Source: Bacillus sp. BGMRC 2118 (GTDB lineage: Bacteria; Bacillota; Bacilli; Bacillales; SA4). From it: DNA of 64,000 nucleotides. The translations under genes were made by a program, and so were the position numbers. Position 1 is the first letter of the stretch; each line of letters opens with the position of its first letter. A model generated the notes under the pieces. It was not told the origin of the DNA. It did not search any database and saw only the letters and a list, made by a program, of their open reading frames with translations. The stretch is from positions 1 to 64,000 of the forward strand of contig VTTJ01000009.1 in assembly GCA_008364785.1 (NCBI GenBank), in the 5' to 3' direction. This document shows, one piece after another, positions 17,220-26,681 of this stretch.

Positions 17220-17247
17220 GAAACCTTCGTTCTAATTTCTACGTATA
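17220..17247 (+). promoter_or_regulatory. ECF (sigma-W-like) promoter of spo0M
   Basis: GAAAC at 17220-17224 and CGTATA at 17242-17247, separated by 17 bases. This is the layout of B. subtilis sigma-W promoters, and spo0M is a known sigma-W target there. The first codon follows 34 bases later. Confidence 0.5.
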
Positions 17248-17280
17248 TAATGAGATACTAAAAGGTAAAGAGGTGCTGTT

Positions 17281-18075
17281 ATGTCATTGTTTAATAGGAT
17301 TATTTCGAGTGTTGGGATTGGTTCGGCAAAGGTGGACACAAAGGTAAGACAAAACTATGTAACGCAGGGAGAAGTTCTTGAAGGTGTTGTACAGTTTACT
17401 GGAGGTGCGTCTGATCAAGAGATTGAACAGATCAAATTACATTTAATGACACTTTACGGACATGAAGGAAGTGACCGCCTAACGTCAGCAGTGGTTTATT
17501 CACATAAAGTGAACGATCCCTTTATGATCAGAAAAGGAGAGAGTATCCAAATACCCTTTTCATTTACTATACCCCTTGATACCCCTATTACAATGAGGGA
17601 TCCGGAAACCGGAAAAAACATCCCTCCTGTTTGGATTGAAACAGATGTAGATGTTAAAAATGCAGTGGATTTAAAGGATAGAGATTATATTTCGATTGAT
17701 CCTACAGAGGTTCATGAAAACATTCTAGATGCCATTAAAATCATCGGATTTAAATTTAGACAAATGGAAAATCAAAAAGTTCCATTCGGGATTAACATAC
17801 AACGACCGTACATTCAGCAATTTGAGTTCACCCCTTCATTTGGCAAGTATTTAAACAAACTTGATGAACTGGAAGTGTATATTGTACAAGATAAAATAGA
17901 AACGACAATTCATTTTGAAGTAGATAAAAAAACAAAGGGCGCATTTTCAGCGATTGTTGAGAAATTAAATTTAGATGAACACCGGGGCAGTGTAGCATTT
18001 AAAAATGAAGAGATAGTCAACAATCGTTCGGTGATAAGTGATGCTTTCGAGCGTATTATTGAAAGTGTATTATAG
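17281..18075 (+). CDS. spo0M: Sporulation-control protein Spo0M
   Basis: A 264-residue arrestin-like beta-sandwich protein, close to the B. subtilis length (258). The start MSLFNRIISSVGIGSAKVDT and the GEVLEGVVQFTGG, FTIPLDTPIT and FGINIQRPYIQQFEF segments are typical. Spo0M affects entry into sporulation and cell division. AAGAGGTG precedes ATG. It diverges from the AGCS symporter gene and carries a possible sigma-W promoter. Confidence 0.93.
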   Translation: MSLFNRIISSVGIGSAKVDTKVRQNYVTQGEVLEGVVQFTGGASDQEIEQIKLHLMTLYGHEGSDRLTSAVVYSHKVNDPFMIRKGESIQIPFSFTIPLDTPITMRDPETGKNIPPVWIETDVDVKNAVDLKDRDYISIDPTEVHENILDAIKIIGFKFRQMENQKVPFGINIQRPYIQQFEFTPSFGKYLNKLDELEVYIVQDKIETTIHFEVDKKTKGAFSAIVEKLNLDEHRGSVAFKNEEIVNNRSVISDAFERIIESVL

Positions 18076-18208
18076 AAGCTGTCTTTGATTTATAAGGGAA
18101 TTCAAGGCTTCGTCAAAAAGAAAGAATACTTCATTCTGTATTAAACAATTTTTTAGGTAACGTTAGATATTTATTAACAATAAGATTATAAAAGAGCCAT
18201 TATAATAT

Positions 18209-18238
18209 AAAAAGCTTGGGCATCAGCCCAAGCTTTTT
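18209..18238. terminator. Bidirectional terminator between spo0M and the ABC exporter
   Basis: AAAAAGCTTGGGC (18209-18221), 4-base loop, GCCCAAGCTTTTT (18226-18238). The A/T flanks allow action on both converging genes. Confidence 0.85.
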
Positions 18239-20074
18239 CTACATCGCATCATCTTCCAAATGACTATGATACAACTCATAATAAAATCCTTTTTGTTTTA
18301 ACAGTTCGGCATGTGAACCACTTTCAATAATTTGGCCATCTTTCAGAACAAGAATTAAATCCGCATTTTGAATGGTATTAAGACGATGTGCAATCACAAA
18401 ACTCGTTCTTCCTTCCATTAAACGTCCGAGAGCTTCTTGTATCTTCATTTCAGTAATTGTATCAATACTGCTCGTTGCTTCGTCTAAGACAAGTATCGAA
18501 GGATTCGCCAGGATTGCTCTTGCGATGGATAAAAGCTGCCTTTGCCCTTGACTAATTCCACTGCCATCCTGACGTAATAGCATTTGATATTCATCCGGAA
18601 GCTTTTTAATAAACGAGTGTGCATTTGCTAATTTCGCTGCCTCTATTACTTCCTCATCTGTTGCATCGAGTCTTCCATAGCGTATGTTTTCCATAATTGT
18701 CCCTTCAAATAAGAAGGAATCCTGCAACACAAAGCCCATGAAATTGCGTAAACTCTCCCGCTTGATCGCAGAAATTTCATGCCCATCTATTATAATGCTG
18801 CCTGAGTTAATTTCATAAAATCGTGATAATAGATTGATAACTGTGGTTTTTCCTGCTCCTGTGGGACCAACTAATGCTACAGTTTGCCCCGGGTTTACAT
18901 GGAATGTTAAATCTTTAACAGTATCTCCACCTTTTTCATAAGAAAAGGATGCATTTTTAAATTCTACTTCACCCTTCACGTCATGTAAGACAATTGCCTC
19001 TTTCTCGTCACTTTCTTCTTCTTGCTCATCTATAATTTCAAACACACGTTCAGCTCCAGCAACTGCAGATAACAGCATATTAAATTGGTTGGCTAATTCA
19101 TTGACAGGTCTCGTAAATTGTCTTGAATACTCTGCGAAAATGACAATCTCCCCAATGGAAATCCAGCCTTTTAAAGCAAATATTCCTCCGACTCCTGCAA
19201 TGATGGCAAAGCTCAAGTTATTCAACATATTCATCAGTTTTGGAATAAATCCAGTAATCGTTTGAGCCCAAAAAGCAGATGCCTTTAATTTTTCACTTTT
19301 CTCCATGAATTCTTCTATTACTTTATCCTCTTGAGAAAAAGCTTTTATGATTCTTTGACCTGAGATGGATTCTTCAATATAACCGTTGAGATTACCCAGG
19401 TTCTTTTGTGTTTCCTTAAATAGCAAGCTCGTTCTGCTCGTAATCCATCGTAATCCCAAGAACATCGCAGGAATAATGAGCATTGTAATGAATGTCAGCA
19501 GAGGGCTGATCCACAGCATAACTGTCACAGTACCTATTAAGGTTAATACACTGGAAAAAATCTGAATGACTGAGCTATTTAACGTAGCACTGACATTTTC
19601 GATATCATTTGTGACACGGCTCATCAGCTCTCCATGTTGTCTTTTATCAAAAAAGGGAATTGGAAGCATATGTAGATGCCTAAATAATTGATTTCTCATT
19701 TTTCTAACTGTATTTTGAGCTATTCCGATCATCCAGATTGCTTGTAGCCACATCGAAATTGAATAAAAAATATAGATTCCAACTAACCCTGCAATCATCG
19801 TTAGTAGACCTTCGGCTTTTCGTTCAACAATATACTCGTCAATGACAACTCCTATTAAATATGGTCCTAATAACCCTAACGCAGAGCTTATTATTACCAT
19901 TACTAACACTAAAGACAGTAGAAACTTTTTCTCCGATAAATACTTCCATAAACGATGAATCGTTCCCCAGAAGTTTTTCGCTTTTGGTTTCTTTTTCCTA
20001 GGAGTCCCCTGCTCCTCAGTCGGTTGTAATTTCAGTTTTTTATAGCGAAAAGGTTTAGTCAGCTGCTCGAACAT
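18239..20074 (-). CDS. Heterodimeric ABC exporter subunit with canonical Walker B (YfiC-like)
   Basis: About 611 residues: a basic N-terminal tail, six transmembrane helices and a nucleotide-binding domain. Walker A is GPTGAGKTT and Walker B is ILVLDEATSSID, with the catalytic Glu present. The ABC signature reads GISQGQRQ where SGGQ is usual, as expected for the partner of a degenerate-site half-transporter. ATG 20074 follows GGAGGGAG and overlaps the end of the upstream subunit by 20 bases, implying coupled synthesis. Substrate probably amphiphilic drugs or lipids. Confidence 0.88.
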   Translation of the reverse strand: MFEQLTKPFRYKKLKLQPTEEQGTPRKKKPKAKNFWGTIHRLWKYLSEKKFLLSLVLVMVIISSALGLLGPYLIGVVIDEYIVERKAEGLLTMIAGLVGIYIFYSISMWLQAIWMIGIAQNTVRKMRNQLFRHLHMLPIPFFDKRQHGELMSRVTNDIENVSATLNSSVIQIFSSVLTLIGTVTVMLWISPLLTFITMLIIPAMFLGLRWITSRTSLLFKETQKNLGNLNGYIEESISGQRIIKAFSQEDKVIEEFMEKSEKLKASAFWAQTITGFIPKLMNMLNNLSFAIIAGVGGIFALKGWISIGEIVIFAEYSRQFTRPVNELANQFNMLLSAVAGAERVFEIIDEQEEESDEKEAIVLHDVKGEVEFKNASFSYEKGGDTVKDLTFHVNPGQTVALVGPTGAGKTTVINLLSRFYEINSGSIIIDGHEISAIKRESLRNFMGFVLQDSFLFEGTIMENIRYGRLDATDEEVIEAAKLANAHSFIKKLPDEYQMLLRQDGSGISQGQRQLLSIARAILANPSILVLDEATSSIDTITEMKIQEALGRLMEGRTSFVIAHRLNTIQNADLILVLKDGQIIESGSHAELLKQKGFYYELYHSHLEDDAM

Positions 20075-21800
20075 GGTGGACTCCCTCCTCTCGGGCCTGT
20101 GATTGATAAATCTTCCTATATAATTCACTACTCTCTAGCAATTGTTGATGATTACCTTGTGCCAATACCTTACCTTCATCTAGCAATATAATCTTATCTG
20201 CCTCAACTGCCGTACTCACTTTTTGGGTAATAATTAATGTTGTGCATGTATAACCTTTCATTGCTTTTAACAGTTTTGCTTCAGTCTTTAAGTCTAAAGC
20301 ACTTGTACTATCATCCAATAACAATATTTTAGGCTTTCGGATTAGTGCTCTTGCAATTGAAATACGCTGCTTTTGTCCTCCAGATAAATTGACACCCTTT
20401 TGACCTAGTAATGTATCATATCCATTCGGTAGCTTTTCAATTGTTTCATGAATTTGCGCATCCTTTGCTGCATCCATTACTTCCTCCAAGGAAGCATTGT
20501 CTTTCCCCCATGAGATGTTGTCTCGTATAGATCCGGTAAAGAGCATAGACTCTTGAGGAACATACCCTATTTGCTTACGAATGTTTTCCATTTTCATGGT
20601 AGTGACGTCATTATTATCAAGAAAAACCTTTCCCTTCGATACATCATAGAGTCTTGGTATCAATTGGAATAATGACGTTTTTCCTGATCCTGTAGCCCCT
20701 AGTATCGCAACCGTTTCACCTGGTTCTACGACAAATGATACATCATGAAGTACGACATCTGAAGTTCCCGGATATTGAAAGGATACATGCTCAAATGCAA
20801 TTTTACCTTCCTGTACTGTTTCTTCTTTTGAAATTGTTTGTGATGCATCTGTAACTGATATATCCGTTTCTAGCACTTCCGCTATACGTCCTGCAGATGC
20901 TCTTGCTCTTGAAAATGCCATGACAATCCATGAAAAGATAGATAAAGCTGACGTAATTCTCATTCCGTAATGAACGATCGCCACAACGTCTCCGACCTTA
21001 ACTCCACCATTATTAATTTCAAAATTCCCAAACCAAAGGATAGCAATAATACTAACATTCATTAATAACAATAAAATCGGCATAGACGTTTCCATTAACC
21101 GTAGTGCTGAAACTGTCTTTTCCATTAATTTTTCGTTCGCAGTTGAAAACCTATTAATTTCATGATTTCTTCTCATAAAGGCACGAATCAACCTCATACC
21201 TGTTAAGTTTTCACGCATTACATTATTGACTGCATCTAATCGTTCTTGGACAGAGTGGAAAAGCCCCCACCCTTTATTCATCACCCATAAGAGGAAAAAG
21301 AAAAGGACTGGGACTGTTACTAACAACAATAAAGCAAGCTTTACATTTACAATGAGAGCCATTATAACTCCACCAATAATTAACAGTGGTGCTCGCAGCA
21401 TAATTCTCAGTGCCATAAATACGGTGTTTTGTATTTGTGTTACATCATTTGTTAAACGTGTAATTAATGATGATGTAGGAAATTTAGTAAAGTTTGCAAA
21501 TGAAAATGCCTGGATTTTTTCAAATAAACCTTTTCTTATGTCATAGCCATAGCTTTGACTGACATGTGAGGCATAAAAGGAGTTTGTAATACCTGCAATA
21601 AATGCTAGCAGTGACATTCCAACCATAATTAATCCCCAGTGTAGAACAACTGAGAAATCACCTTTTAGGATCCCATCATCAATGATTTTCGCCATTAGAA
21701 GCGGATGAATCAGTTCCACCACCAACTCCGTTAACATAAATAGAAGTGCAATCACTACCGGTATTCGGTATGGTTTTAAAAATGATAAAGCTTTAATCAT
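20055..21800 (-). CDS. Heterodimeric ABC exporter subunit with degenerate Walker B (YfiB-like)
   Basis: About 581 residues, six transmembrane helices plus nucleotide-binding domain. Walker A is GATGSGKTS and the signature is canonical (LSGGQKQR), but Walker B is ILLLDDSTSALD with Asp in place of the catalytic Glu. The two subunits therefore complement each other: one consensus and one degenerate ATP site, as in BmrCD or TM287/288. ATG 21800 was chosen for the GGGGG site 7 bases upstream. First gene of the pair. Confidence 0.88.
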   Translation of the reverse strand: MIKALSFLKPYRIPVVIALLFMLTELVVELIHPLLMAKIIDDGILKGDFSVVLHWGLIMVGMSLLAFIAGITNSFYASHVSQSYGYDIRKGLFEKIQAFSFANFTKFPTSSLITRLTNDVTQIQNTVFMALRIMLRAPLLIIGGVIMALIVNVKLALLLLVTVPVLFFFLLWVMNKGWGLFHSVQERLDAVNNVMRENLTGMRLIRAFMRRNHEINRFSTANEKLMEKTVSALRLMETSMPILLLLMNVSIIAILWFGNFEINNGGVKVGDVVAIVHYGMRITSALSIFSWIVMAFSRARASAGRIAEVLETDISVTDASQTISKEETVQEGKIAFEHVSFQYPGTSDVVLHDVSFVVEPGETVAILGATGSGKTSLFQLIPRLYDVSKGKVFLDNNDVTTMKMENIRKQIGYVPQESMLFTGSIRDNISWGKDNASLEEVMDAAKDAQIHETIEKLPNGYDTLLGQKGVNLSGGQKQRISIARALIRKPKILLLDDSTSALDLKTEAKLLKAMKGYTCTTLIITQKVSTAVEADKIILLDEGKVLAQGNHQQLLESSELYRKIYQSQAREEGVHHVRAAD

Positions 21801-21936
21801 ATGTAAGCCCCCAAACATCTGTCACTCTAGTGAAAAAACCTTAGTAAACCTAATATCTCGAATTATATCTATTTTATTATGATACCTCTTTTTCATGAAT
21901 AGATAAATAATATTATCCTTCAAATTCAACAAAAGA

Positions 21937-21957
21937 ACCCAAGCATCATGCTTGGGT
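21937..21957 (-). terminator. Terminator of the smaller InhA gene
   Basis: ACCCAAGCA / TGCTTGGGT with a 3-base loop; on the minus strand it is followed by TCTTTTGTT. Confidence 0.75.
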
Positions 21958-21972
21958 CCACTTGAAATCATA

Positions 21973-23808
21973 CTATTTTTTCTTGCCTTCATTTGTACTA
22001 TAGTAGAACTTTGCAGTAATTGATCCATCTGCATTTTCCACAATATCTGTTACATGAATTCCCGAATCTGCTGGAGTTGAGCCATTGCCCTTCCAGAAGT
22101 AGTAAGAACCTGTATGAACATTACCTGAGTTTGGAGTCAGCTTATCACCTGTCTTGAAGAAGTCGCCCGCATCCCCACGGTTTATGTTCTTTTCAAGATC
22201 ATAGTTTCCATCAGCCTGAAGAACAGATAGACCGTAGTGAGTAACAACTGTTCCATCACTAGCTGTTGCTGATTGGTTGAATTGGAAACGCTTGTTCATC
22301 CAGTTTTCAACATTGTTCGGACGTAATCCAGCTGATTGATATAACTCGATGATATCTTCATCAACATGCCATGCTACTAAGCCATGAGAGTCTTCACCTT
22401 GACGAGCAAGACCTTGGTTGAAACCTGATTGTTGAACGTTTTCGAATAAGAAGTACTCAGTACCGTTAGAACCTGGTACTTCCATTTTTACGATACCGTC
22501 TTCACCTGTAGCTTTGTCTGCTGAAGGTATTGTAATGGTTTTTACTCCATCAGTTGGCTTAACTTCTTTCGGAGTTACCCATCCTAAGAAGATCTTAGAA
22601 AATGGATCAAAGTGAGTTGGAGAGTTCCCTGAGTATGCTGCAGCATTTGGATAACGCATCCAAGATCCACCAGCCATCATTGAATAGTTTCCTACACCTT
22701 CCGAAGAATAAACAGTGTCATAGAAATCTGGTAAACCAAGAGCATGACCAAATTCATGAGCATATACCCCAGTTTGTGCCGGATAAGGACCTTCTTTTAG
22801 CTCTTCCTTGTATGTGCCAGTTGCATTATCAAACCCTGCAACGTTTCCGCCGATTCCCGGTTGGATGTTGTAGTTATTTACAACCACTCCATCATACGTC
22901 ATTTCTTCAGCAATCGTTCTATCAATCCACGCTGATTGACTAATGCCTTCATATTGTGGTGCTGTCTTACCAGTTTCATAGTATTTCCCATAATAAAGAG
23001 CACTTAATAGACTCCACTTATGAGACCACCATTGTCCTGGGTCTCTACTAAATTCTGCACCAGTTCCTTCATGCACAACGAAAATGTTTGGTACTTCACC
23101 ATTCTCAGCATACTTTGAGAAATCTACTTGATCATCTGCAGCTTTTAATAGATCACGAATAAACTCACCAGTATGTGCATCACCGTTTACGTTACCGTTA
23201 ACATATGTGCCATTTTCAGCATACTTACCTTCTTGATCTAGGTAGTAAGATGCTCCATGAGGAAGCTCTACCCATGCAAATTCAGTATTTTCATTTCTAA
23301 CTAGATTCGTTTTGCCATAACTAGATTCTTTATAAGCATTTTGCATTGTTCTATTTTTCGGTACATCTGGACCATCGTACTGTTTAAACTGTTCCAGTTC
23401 ATACGGATTGTATTCTGTACCGAAGATTAAGTCCTCATAGTATTTTGCTGGAACTTGGCCAGTCATATCTCCTACCGGCTCATCTCCATCTTTGTACTTT
23501 GCTAGTAGTACAAGTACCGGAATATCACCTGTTGCCTCTCTGTACGCTACATGGCTATCCCCAGGTGCTTGGAACTTAGATCCTTGACCTGCAATTTTCT
23601 CTGCAGGATCTACTTTTGATAGATCAATTCCCAAGTCTTTAGCCTTTTGTGCAAGCTCAGGTGATGCACCCACGTAGTGAGCGAGTTCCAAGCCGTATGT
23701 ACCTTTTGCCTTTACTTCTTCTGTTCCTCCACTACTCATAGCACCACCAGCTACTAAACTACCAGCCAATGCTAGAGACAACGCCGATTTCGATAATACT
23801 TTTAGCAC
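21973..23808 (-). CDS. Immune inhibitor A-type M6 metalloprotease, secreted, short form
   Basis: 611 residues starting at GTG 23808 behind TAGGAGG. A signal peptide covers residues 1 to about 25-35 (LSLALAGSLVAGGAMSSGG). After a propeptide comes the M6 domain, with zinc motif HEFGH at 351-355 followed by ALGLPDFYD and a Met-turn-like SMMAGGSWM. It lacks the long C-terminal binding region of the 796-residue paralogue at 44.0 kb. Role: extracellular proteolysis, including cleavage of antimicrobial peptides in the B. cereus relatives. Confidence 0.9.
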   Translation of the reverse strand: MLKVLSKSALSLALAGSLVAGGAMSSGGTEEVKAKGTYGLELAHYVGASPELAQKAKDLGIDLSKVDPAEKIAGQGSKFQAPGDSHVAYREATGDIPVLVLLAKYKDGDEPVGDMTGQVPAKYYEDLIFGTEYNPYELEQFKQYDGPDVPKNRTMQNAYKESSYGKTNLVRNENTEFAWVELPHGASYYLDQEGKYAENGTYVNGNVNGDAHTGEFIRDLLKAADDQVDFSKYAENGEVPNIFVVHEGTGAEFSRDPGQWWSHKWSLLSALYYGKYYETGKTAPQYEGISQSAWIDRTIAEEMTYDGVVVNNYNIQPGIGGNVAGFDNATGTYKEELKEGPYPAQTGVYAHEFGHALGLPDFYDTVYSSEGVGNYSMMAGGSWMRYPNAAAYSGNSPTHFDPFSKIFLGWVTPKEVKPTDGVKTITIPSADKATGEDGIVKMEVPGSNGTEYFLFENVQQSGFNQGLARQGEDSHGLVAWHVDEDIIELYQSAGLRPNNVENWMNKRFQFNQSATASDGTVVTHYGLSVLQADGNYDLEKNINRGDAGDFFKTGDKLTPNSGNVHTGSYYFWKGNGSTPADSGIHVTDIVENADGSITAKFYYSTNEGKKK

Positions 23809-24060
23809 AATAAAACCTCCTAATAGAATCAGTATATAGTGCTATTAAAATGTATCAGAATATTCGTTATTATTAAATATCTCTAAATACCTAGTAATTT
23901 CAATATAATTTATACGTCTTTTATTATTTCGACATTCGAACTATATCTATTTTCCTATTAACTATCAATCATCTATTAATTGTTAAATATACCCTTGACT
24001 ATTTTCCTCAAATGTCTCTAGTTTACTATTAGGAAAATACCATCTTTTCTCCTATAAAAA

Positions 24061-24080
24061 AAGAACACCGAAGTGTCCTT
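24061..24080 (-). terminator. Terminator of the 24.1-kb MFS gene
   Basis: AAGAACAC / GTGTCCTT with a CGAA loop and one mismatched pair; A-rich upstream on the plus strand gives a T-run on the minus strand. Confidence 0.6.
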
Positions 24081-24083
24081 TTT

Positions 24084-25283
24084 CTACGAAATTGCTTTTT
24101 GTTCTGTTATAGATTTCCTCTTACCTTCTACCAGTGTGAAGACAATAACAAAAATTAAAAATAAACTAGAGATTCTAAATAAAAGTCCAAGCTCTACATA
24201 GATGGCTAAAAAGCCAAATATAAATCCACTTAACCCAATACCTAAATCAATGGCCGAGTAGAACATACCATTGGCAACTCCGCGTCTGTTTGGAGCTGTT
24301 TTAGAGAGAGTCCATGATTGCAGTGTTGGAAGTAATGATCCAAAGCCGATACCAAATAACATTCCAGCAATAATGATATATACATTGGATGTGGCAAATG
24401 ATAACACCCACATACCAATAAATGTTACTGTTGTACAAAACAGTACAAGAGCCTTTGGACCTCTTTCATCAAACCATTTTCCTGCTATCGGTCTTGAGAC
24501 AGAAGCCATAATGGCATTGAATAAATAGAATAGGAAGATTTGATTAATTCCACGTTCTTCACCAAAAATGACAATAAATGTGGCAATAGCTCCGTATCCA
24601 AAGGTTGCAATGATTGTGATAAAAGCAGGGTACCAGCTTGTTTTTTCAATAAGTGATCCTAGATAGGAAAACTTAATGTCTTCCTTCTTTGTCTTGATTA
24701 CATCAGCAGGTGTCATGTACTTCACGATTGAAAGCAAAATGACTGAAATGAATCCTAGCGTTCCGGATATATAAATTAAGTTTGTAAATGATGTAACTTG
24801 ATATAAATAGATGCCTAGACTTGGCGCAATAATCATCCCAAGTGTTACGGAAAGGCCGAAATATCCCATCCCTTCCCCAAGTCTTGAATTTGGCACAACA
24901 TCCACTGCTGCTGTACCATTTACGGTTGTTGACCAGCCCCAGGCTAAGCCATGCAAAAACCTGAATAGCAAAAATATTACAATCACAGTTGAAAGAGCAT
25001 ACGTCATTGTAATCCCAAGTAAGGCAAGAGCTCCTATTAATACAAGGGGCTTTCTCGTCTTATATTCGAGCATGTAGCCAATAAATGGTCTGCTCAATAC
25101 AGCTCCTATCGAGAATAATGACGTTACCAGTCCTATTTCAATTCCTGAAGCTCCAATTGATTTTATATATGGTGGTAAGGTCGGGATTAACATTTGGAAA
25201 GACATAAATGTAAACAAATTCCCAAGCATAAGCATGATAAAAGATTTTGTCCATAGAGGATCTTTCTTACGATTTTCCAACAT
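24084..25283 (-). CDS. MFS transporter (12 helices)
   Basis: A 399-residue major facilitator. The loop 2-3 motif is seen in LFSIGAVLSRPFIGYMLEY and TRKPLVLIGAL, and the repeat in the second half in VSRPIAGKWFDERGPKALVL. It resembles the drug/arabinose-type exporter group. AGGGGGCAG precedes ATG. An intrinsic-terminator-shaped hairpin lies only about 20 bases upstream of the start, inside the leader, suggesting attenuation. Substrate unknown. Confidence 0.85.
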   Translation of the reverse strand: MLENRKKDPLWTKSFIMLMLGNLFTFMSFQMLIPTLPPYIKSIGASGIEIGLVTSLFSIGAVLSRPFIGYMLEYKTRKPLVLIGALALLGITMTYALSTVIVIFLLFRFLHGLAWGWSTTVNGTAAVDVVPNSRLGEGMGYFGLSVTLGMIIAPSLGIYLYQVTSFTNLIYISGTLGFISVILLSIVKYMTPADVIKTKKEDIKFSYLGSLIEKTSWYPAFITIIATFGYGAIATFIVIFGEERGINQIFLFYLFNAIMASVSRPIAGKWFDERGPKALVLFCTTVTFIGMWVLSFATSNVYIIIAGMLFGIGFGSLLPTLQSWTLSKTAPNRRGVANGMFYSAIDLGIGLSGFIFGFLAIYVELGLLFRISSLFLIFVIVFTLVEGKRKSITEQKAIS

Positions 25284-25302
25284 TCTGCCCCCTAAAACTC
25301 AT

Positions 25303-25329
25303 AAAAAACTTGGCAAACACCAAGTTTTT
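25303..25329 (-). promoter_or_regulatory. Terminator-like hairpin in the MFS 5' leader
   Basis: AAAAACTTGG (25304-25313) pairs with CCAAGTTTTT (25320-25329) around a 6-base loop. It lies between divergent genes, where an ordinary terminator is not expected, and ends about 20 bases before the MFS start codon on the minus strand. Confidence 0.5.
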
Positions 25330-25488
25330 ATGCTCATTTTTACTATCCTATATTTATTTCGTCTATCTAAATATTATCACAATTTTCCCTTTTCCTGTTA
25401 TGCATTAGAAGAAAATTTGTATTTTCTGTGAAAAAGGTTTGACAAATTTGTGAACAGACATAGAATAATAAGTAAGGAGATGAGGGAA

Positions 25489-25716
25489 ATGAACGAAAAG
25501 CAATTAAAAACTTTTTCATTTGGCAGAAAAATGACGAGTTTAGGATTGTTTGTTGGTTTACTTGTATTTTTAGCCAGTTTCTTTGTAAACGGTATGAGCC
25601 AGGATTATGTTTTCTCCATTGGATTGAGCATTATGATGGCTTCAATGATGCTATTTGGATTCGGATTATTCTTTATGCTCATGCAAGGTGTCAGTGATTC
25701 CAGAGTCAAAAACTGA
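25489..25716 (+). CDS. Small membrane protein of unknown function
   Basis: 75 residues with two predicted transmembrane helices (LGLFVGLLVFLASFFV and IGLSIMMASMMLFGFGLFF) and a charged N terminus, MNEKQLKTFSFGRK. ATG 25489 was chosen because AAGGAG lies 9 bases before it; two upstream in-frame starts overlap that site or have none. It diverges from the MFS gene and converges on the qox operon. Resembles the small two-helix Bacillus membrane proteins, but I cannot name it. Confidence 0.65.
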   Translation: MNEKQLKTFSFGRKMTSLGLFVGLLVFLASFFVNGMSQDYVFSIGLSIMMASMMLFGFGLFFMLMQGVSDSRVKN

Positions 25717-25736
25717 ACCAATTGTACTTATATACA

Positions 25737-25769
25737 AAAAAAGGTGAGACCAATCGGTCTCACCTTTTC
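25737..25769. terminator. Bidirectional terminator between the small membrane gene and qoxD
   Basis: AAAAGGTGAGACC, 4-base loop AATC, GGTCTCACCTTTT. A and T flanks on both sides serve the two converging genes. Confidence 0.85.
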
Positions 25770-25772
25770 TAT

Positions 25773-26075
25773 TTAATGCATATGGTTTCCAAAGCCCATT
25801 ACCCAAATCGTACCGACAACAATAACAATGGCACAGAATACTCCATACACAAGATTAATAATTTGTGTCTTCTTATCTTCCCCTTCACTCACATGCATGA
25901 ACATGAATAGTTGAAGTCCAGCCTGAATGATGGCAAGTGATCCGATAATCCACATCGTAATCGTTGCAGAAAGATTCATCTTTATCACAACCGCAGCGGC
26001 AACAAAGGTTAGTACGAGCGAGAGAATGAATCCAAAAACATGACTGATTGGGAATCCTTTTTCATGCTTTTCCAT
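25773..26075 (-). CDS. qoxD: Cytochrome aa3 quinol oxidase subunit IV
   Basis: A 100-residue, three-helix membrane protein (HVFGFILSLVLTFVAAAVV, TMWIIGSLAIIQAGLQLFMF, VYGVFCAIVIVVGTIWVMGF), the usual shape and size of QoxD/CyoD. Last gene of qoxABCD; its ATG directly abuts the qoxC stop. The subunit assists assembly and stability of the terminal menaquinol oxidase. Confidence 0.92.
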   Translation of the reverse strand: MEKHEKGFPISHVFGFILSLVLTFVAAAVVIKMNLSATITMWIIGSLAIIQAGLQLFMFMHVSEGEDKKTQIINLVYGVFCAIVIVVGTIWVMGFGNHMH

Positions 26076-26681
26076 TTACATCACCAACCCTTTTAAATAC
26101 ACGAATGTGTAAATGAAAATCCAAACTACATCTAAGAAGTGCCAATATAGTCCGATAATAAACGTTTTGCGCGCTGTAACTGGTGTTAATCCTCTTCTTA
26201 GTAACTGAATAATAATCATTGTCGCCCAGCCGATACCGAGTGTAACGTGAAGTCCGTGCGTTCCTAGAAGAGTAAAGAAACTAGATAAGAACGCACTTGT
26301 TTGCATCGTTGCTCCTTCATGGACATAGTGAATGAATTCATTAATCTCCATATATAGGAACCCGGCTCCGAGTAACAGTGTTAAAATCAACCACGTAACT
26401 AATCCTTTTACATTGTTACGGCGCATCTCATAAATCGCTATTCCACATGTAAAACTACTTACTAATAAAAGAAGCGTCTGAATCATAACTCCATCAAACA
26501 TAATGATATCCTGCAGGCTAGGACCACCTGCTGTACGGCTACTTAGAACAGCATATACACCAAAGAGAGTGGCGAATAAAACAATTTCAGCACCAAGGAA
26601 AATCCAGAATCCAAGGATATTCATACGACTTTGTTCTGACTGATATTCTAAAGGTAATGACGTATTTAAATTAGCTGCCAA
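26076..26681 (-). CDS. qoxC: Cytochrome aa3 quinol oxidase subunit III
   Basis: 201 residues and five helices. LEYQSEQSRMNILGFWIFLG, EINEFIHYVHEGATM, TLLGTHGLHVTLGIGW and LYWHFLDVVWIFIYTFVYL match subunit III of haem-copper oxidases. The start is TTG 26681, supported by AGAGGTGA about 6 bases upstream inside the end of qoxB, with 11 bases of overlap. Part of the proton-pumping menaquinol oxidase of aerobic respiration. Confidence 0.93.
   Translation of the reverse strand: MAANLNTSLPLEYQSEQSRMNILGFWIFLGAEIVLFATLFGVYAVLSSRTAGGPSLQDIIMFDGVMIQTLLLLVSSFTCGIAIYEMRRNNVKGLVTWLILTLLLGAGFLYMEINEFIHYVHEGATMQTSAFLSSFFTLLGTHGLHVTLGIGWATMIIIQLLRRGLTPVTARKTFIIGLYWHFLDVVWIFIYTFVYLKGLVM

Noticed and set aside
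18079..18208. Possible eighth MITE copy after spo0M (AGCTGTCTTT ... AAAAGAGCC, with similar ATTATA flanks)
   Set aside because: Only the ends resemble the family; the interior blocks are missing, so it is at best a very decayed copy.
21822..22043. 73-residue minus-strand frame overlapping the end of the InhA gene
   Set aside because: It overlaps a real gene in another frame and has no ribosome site.
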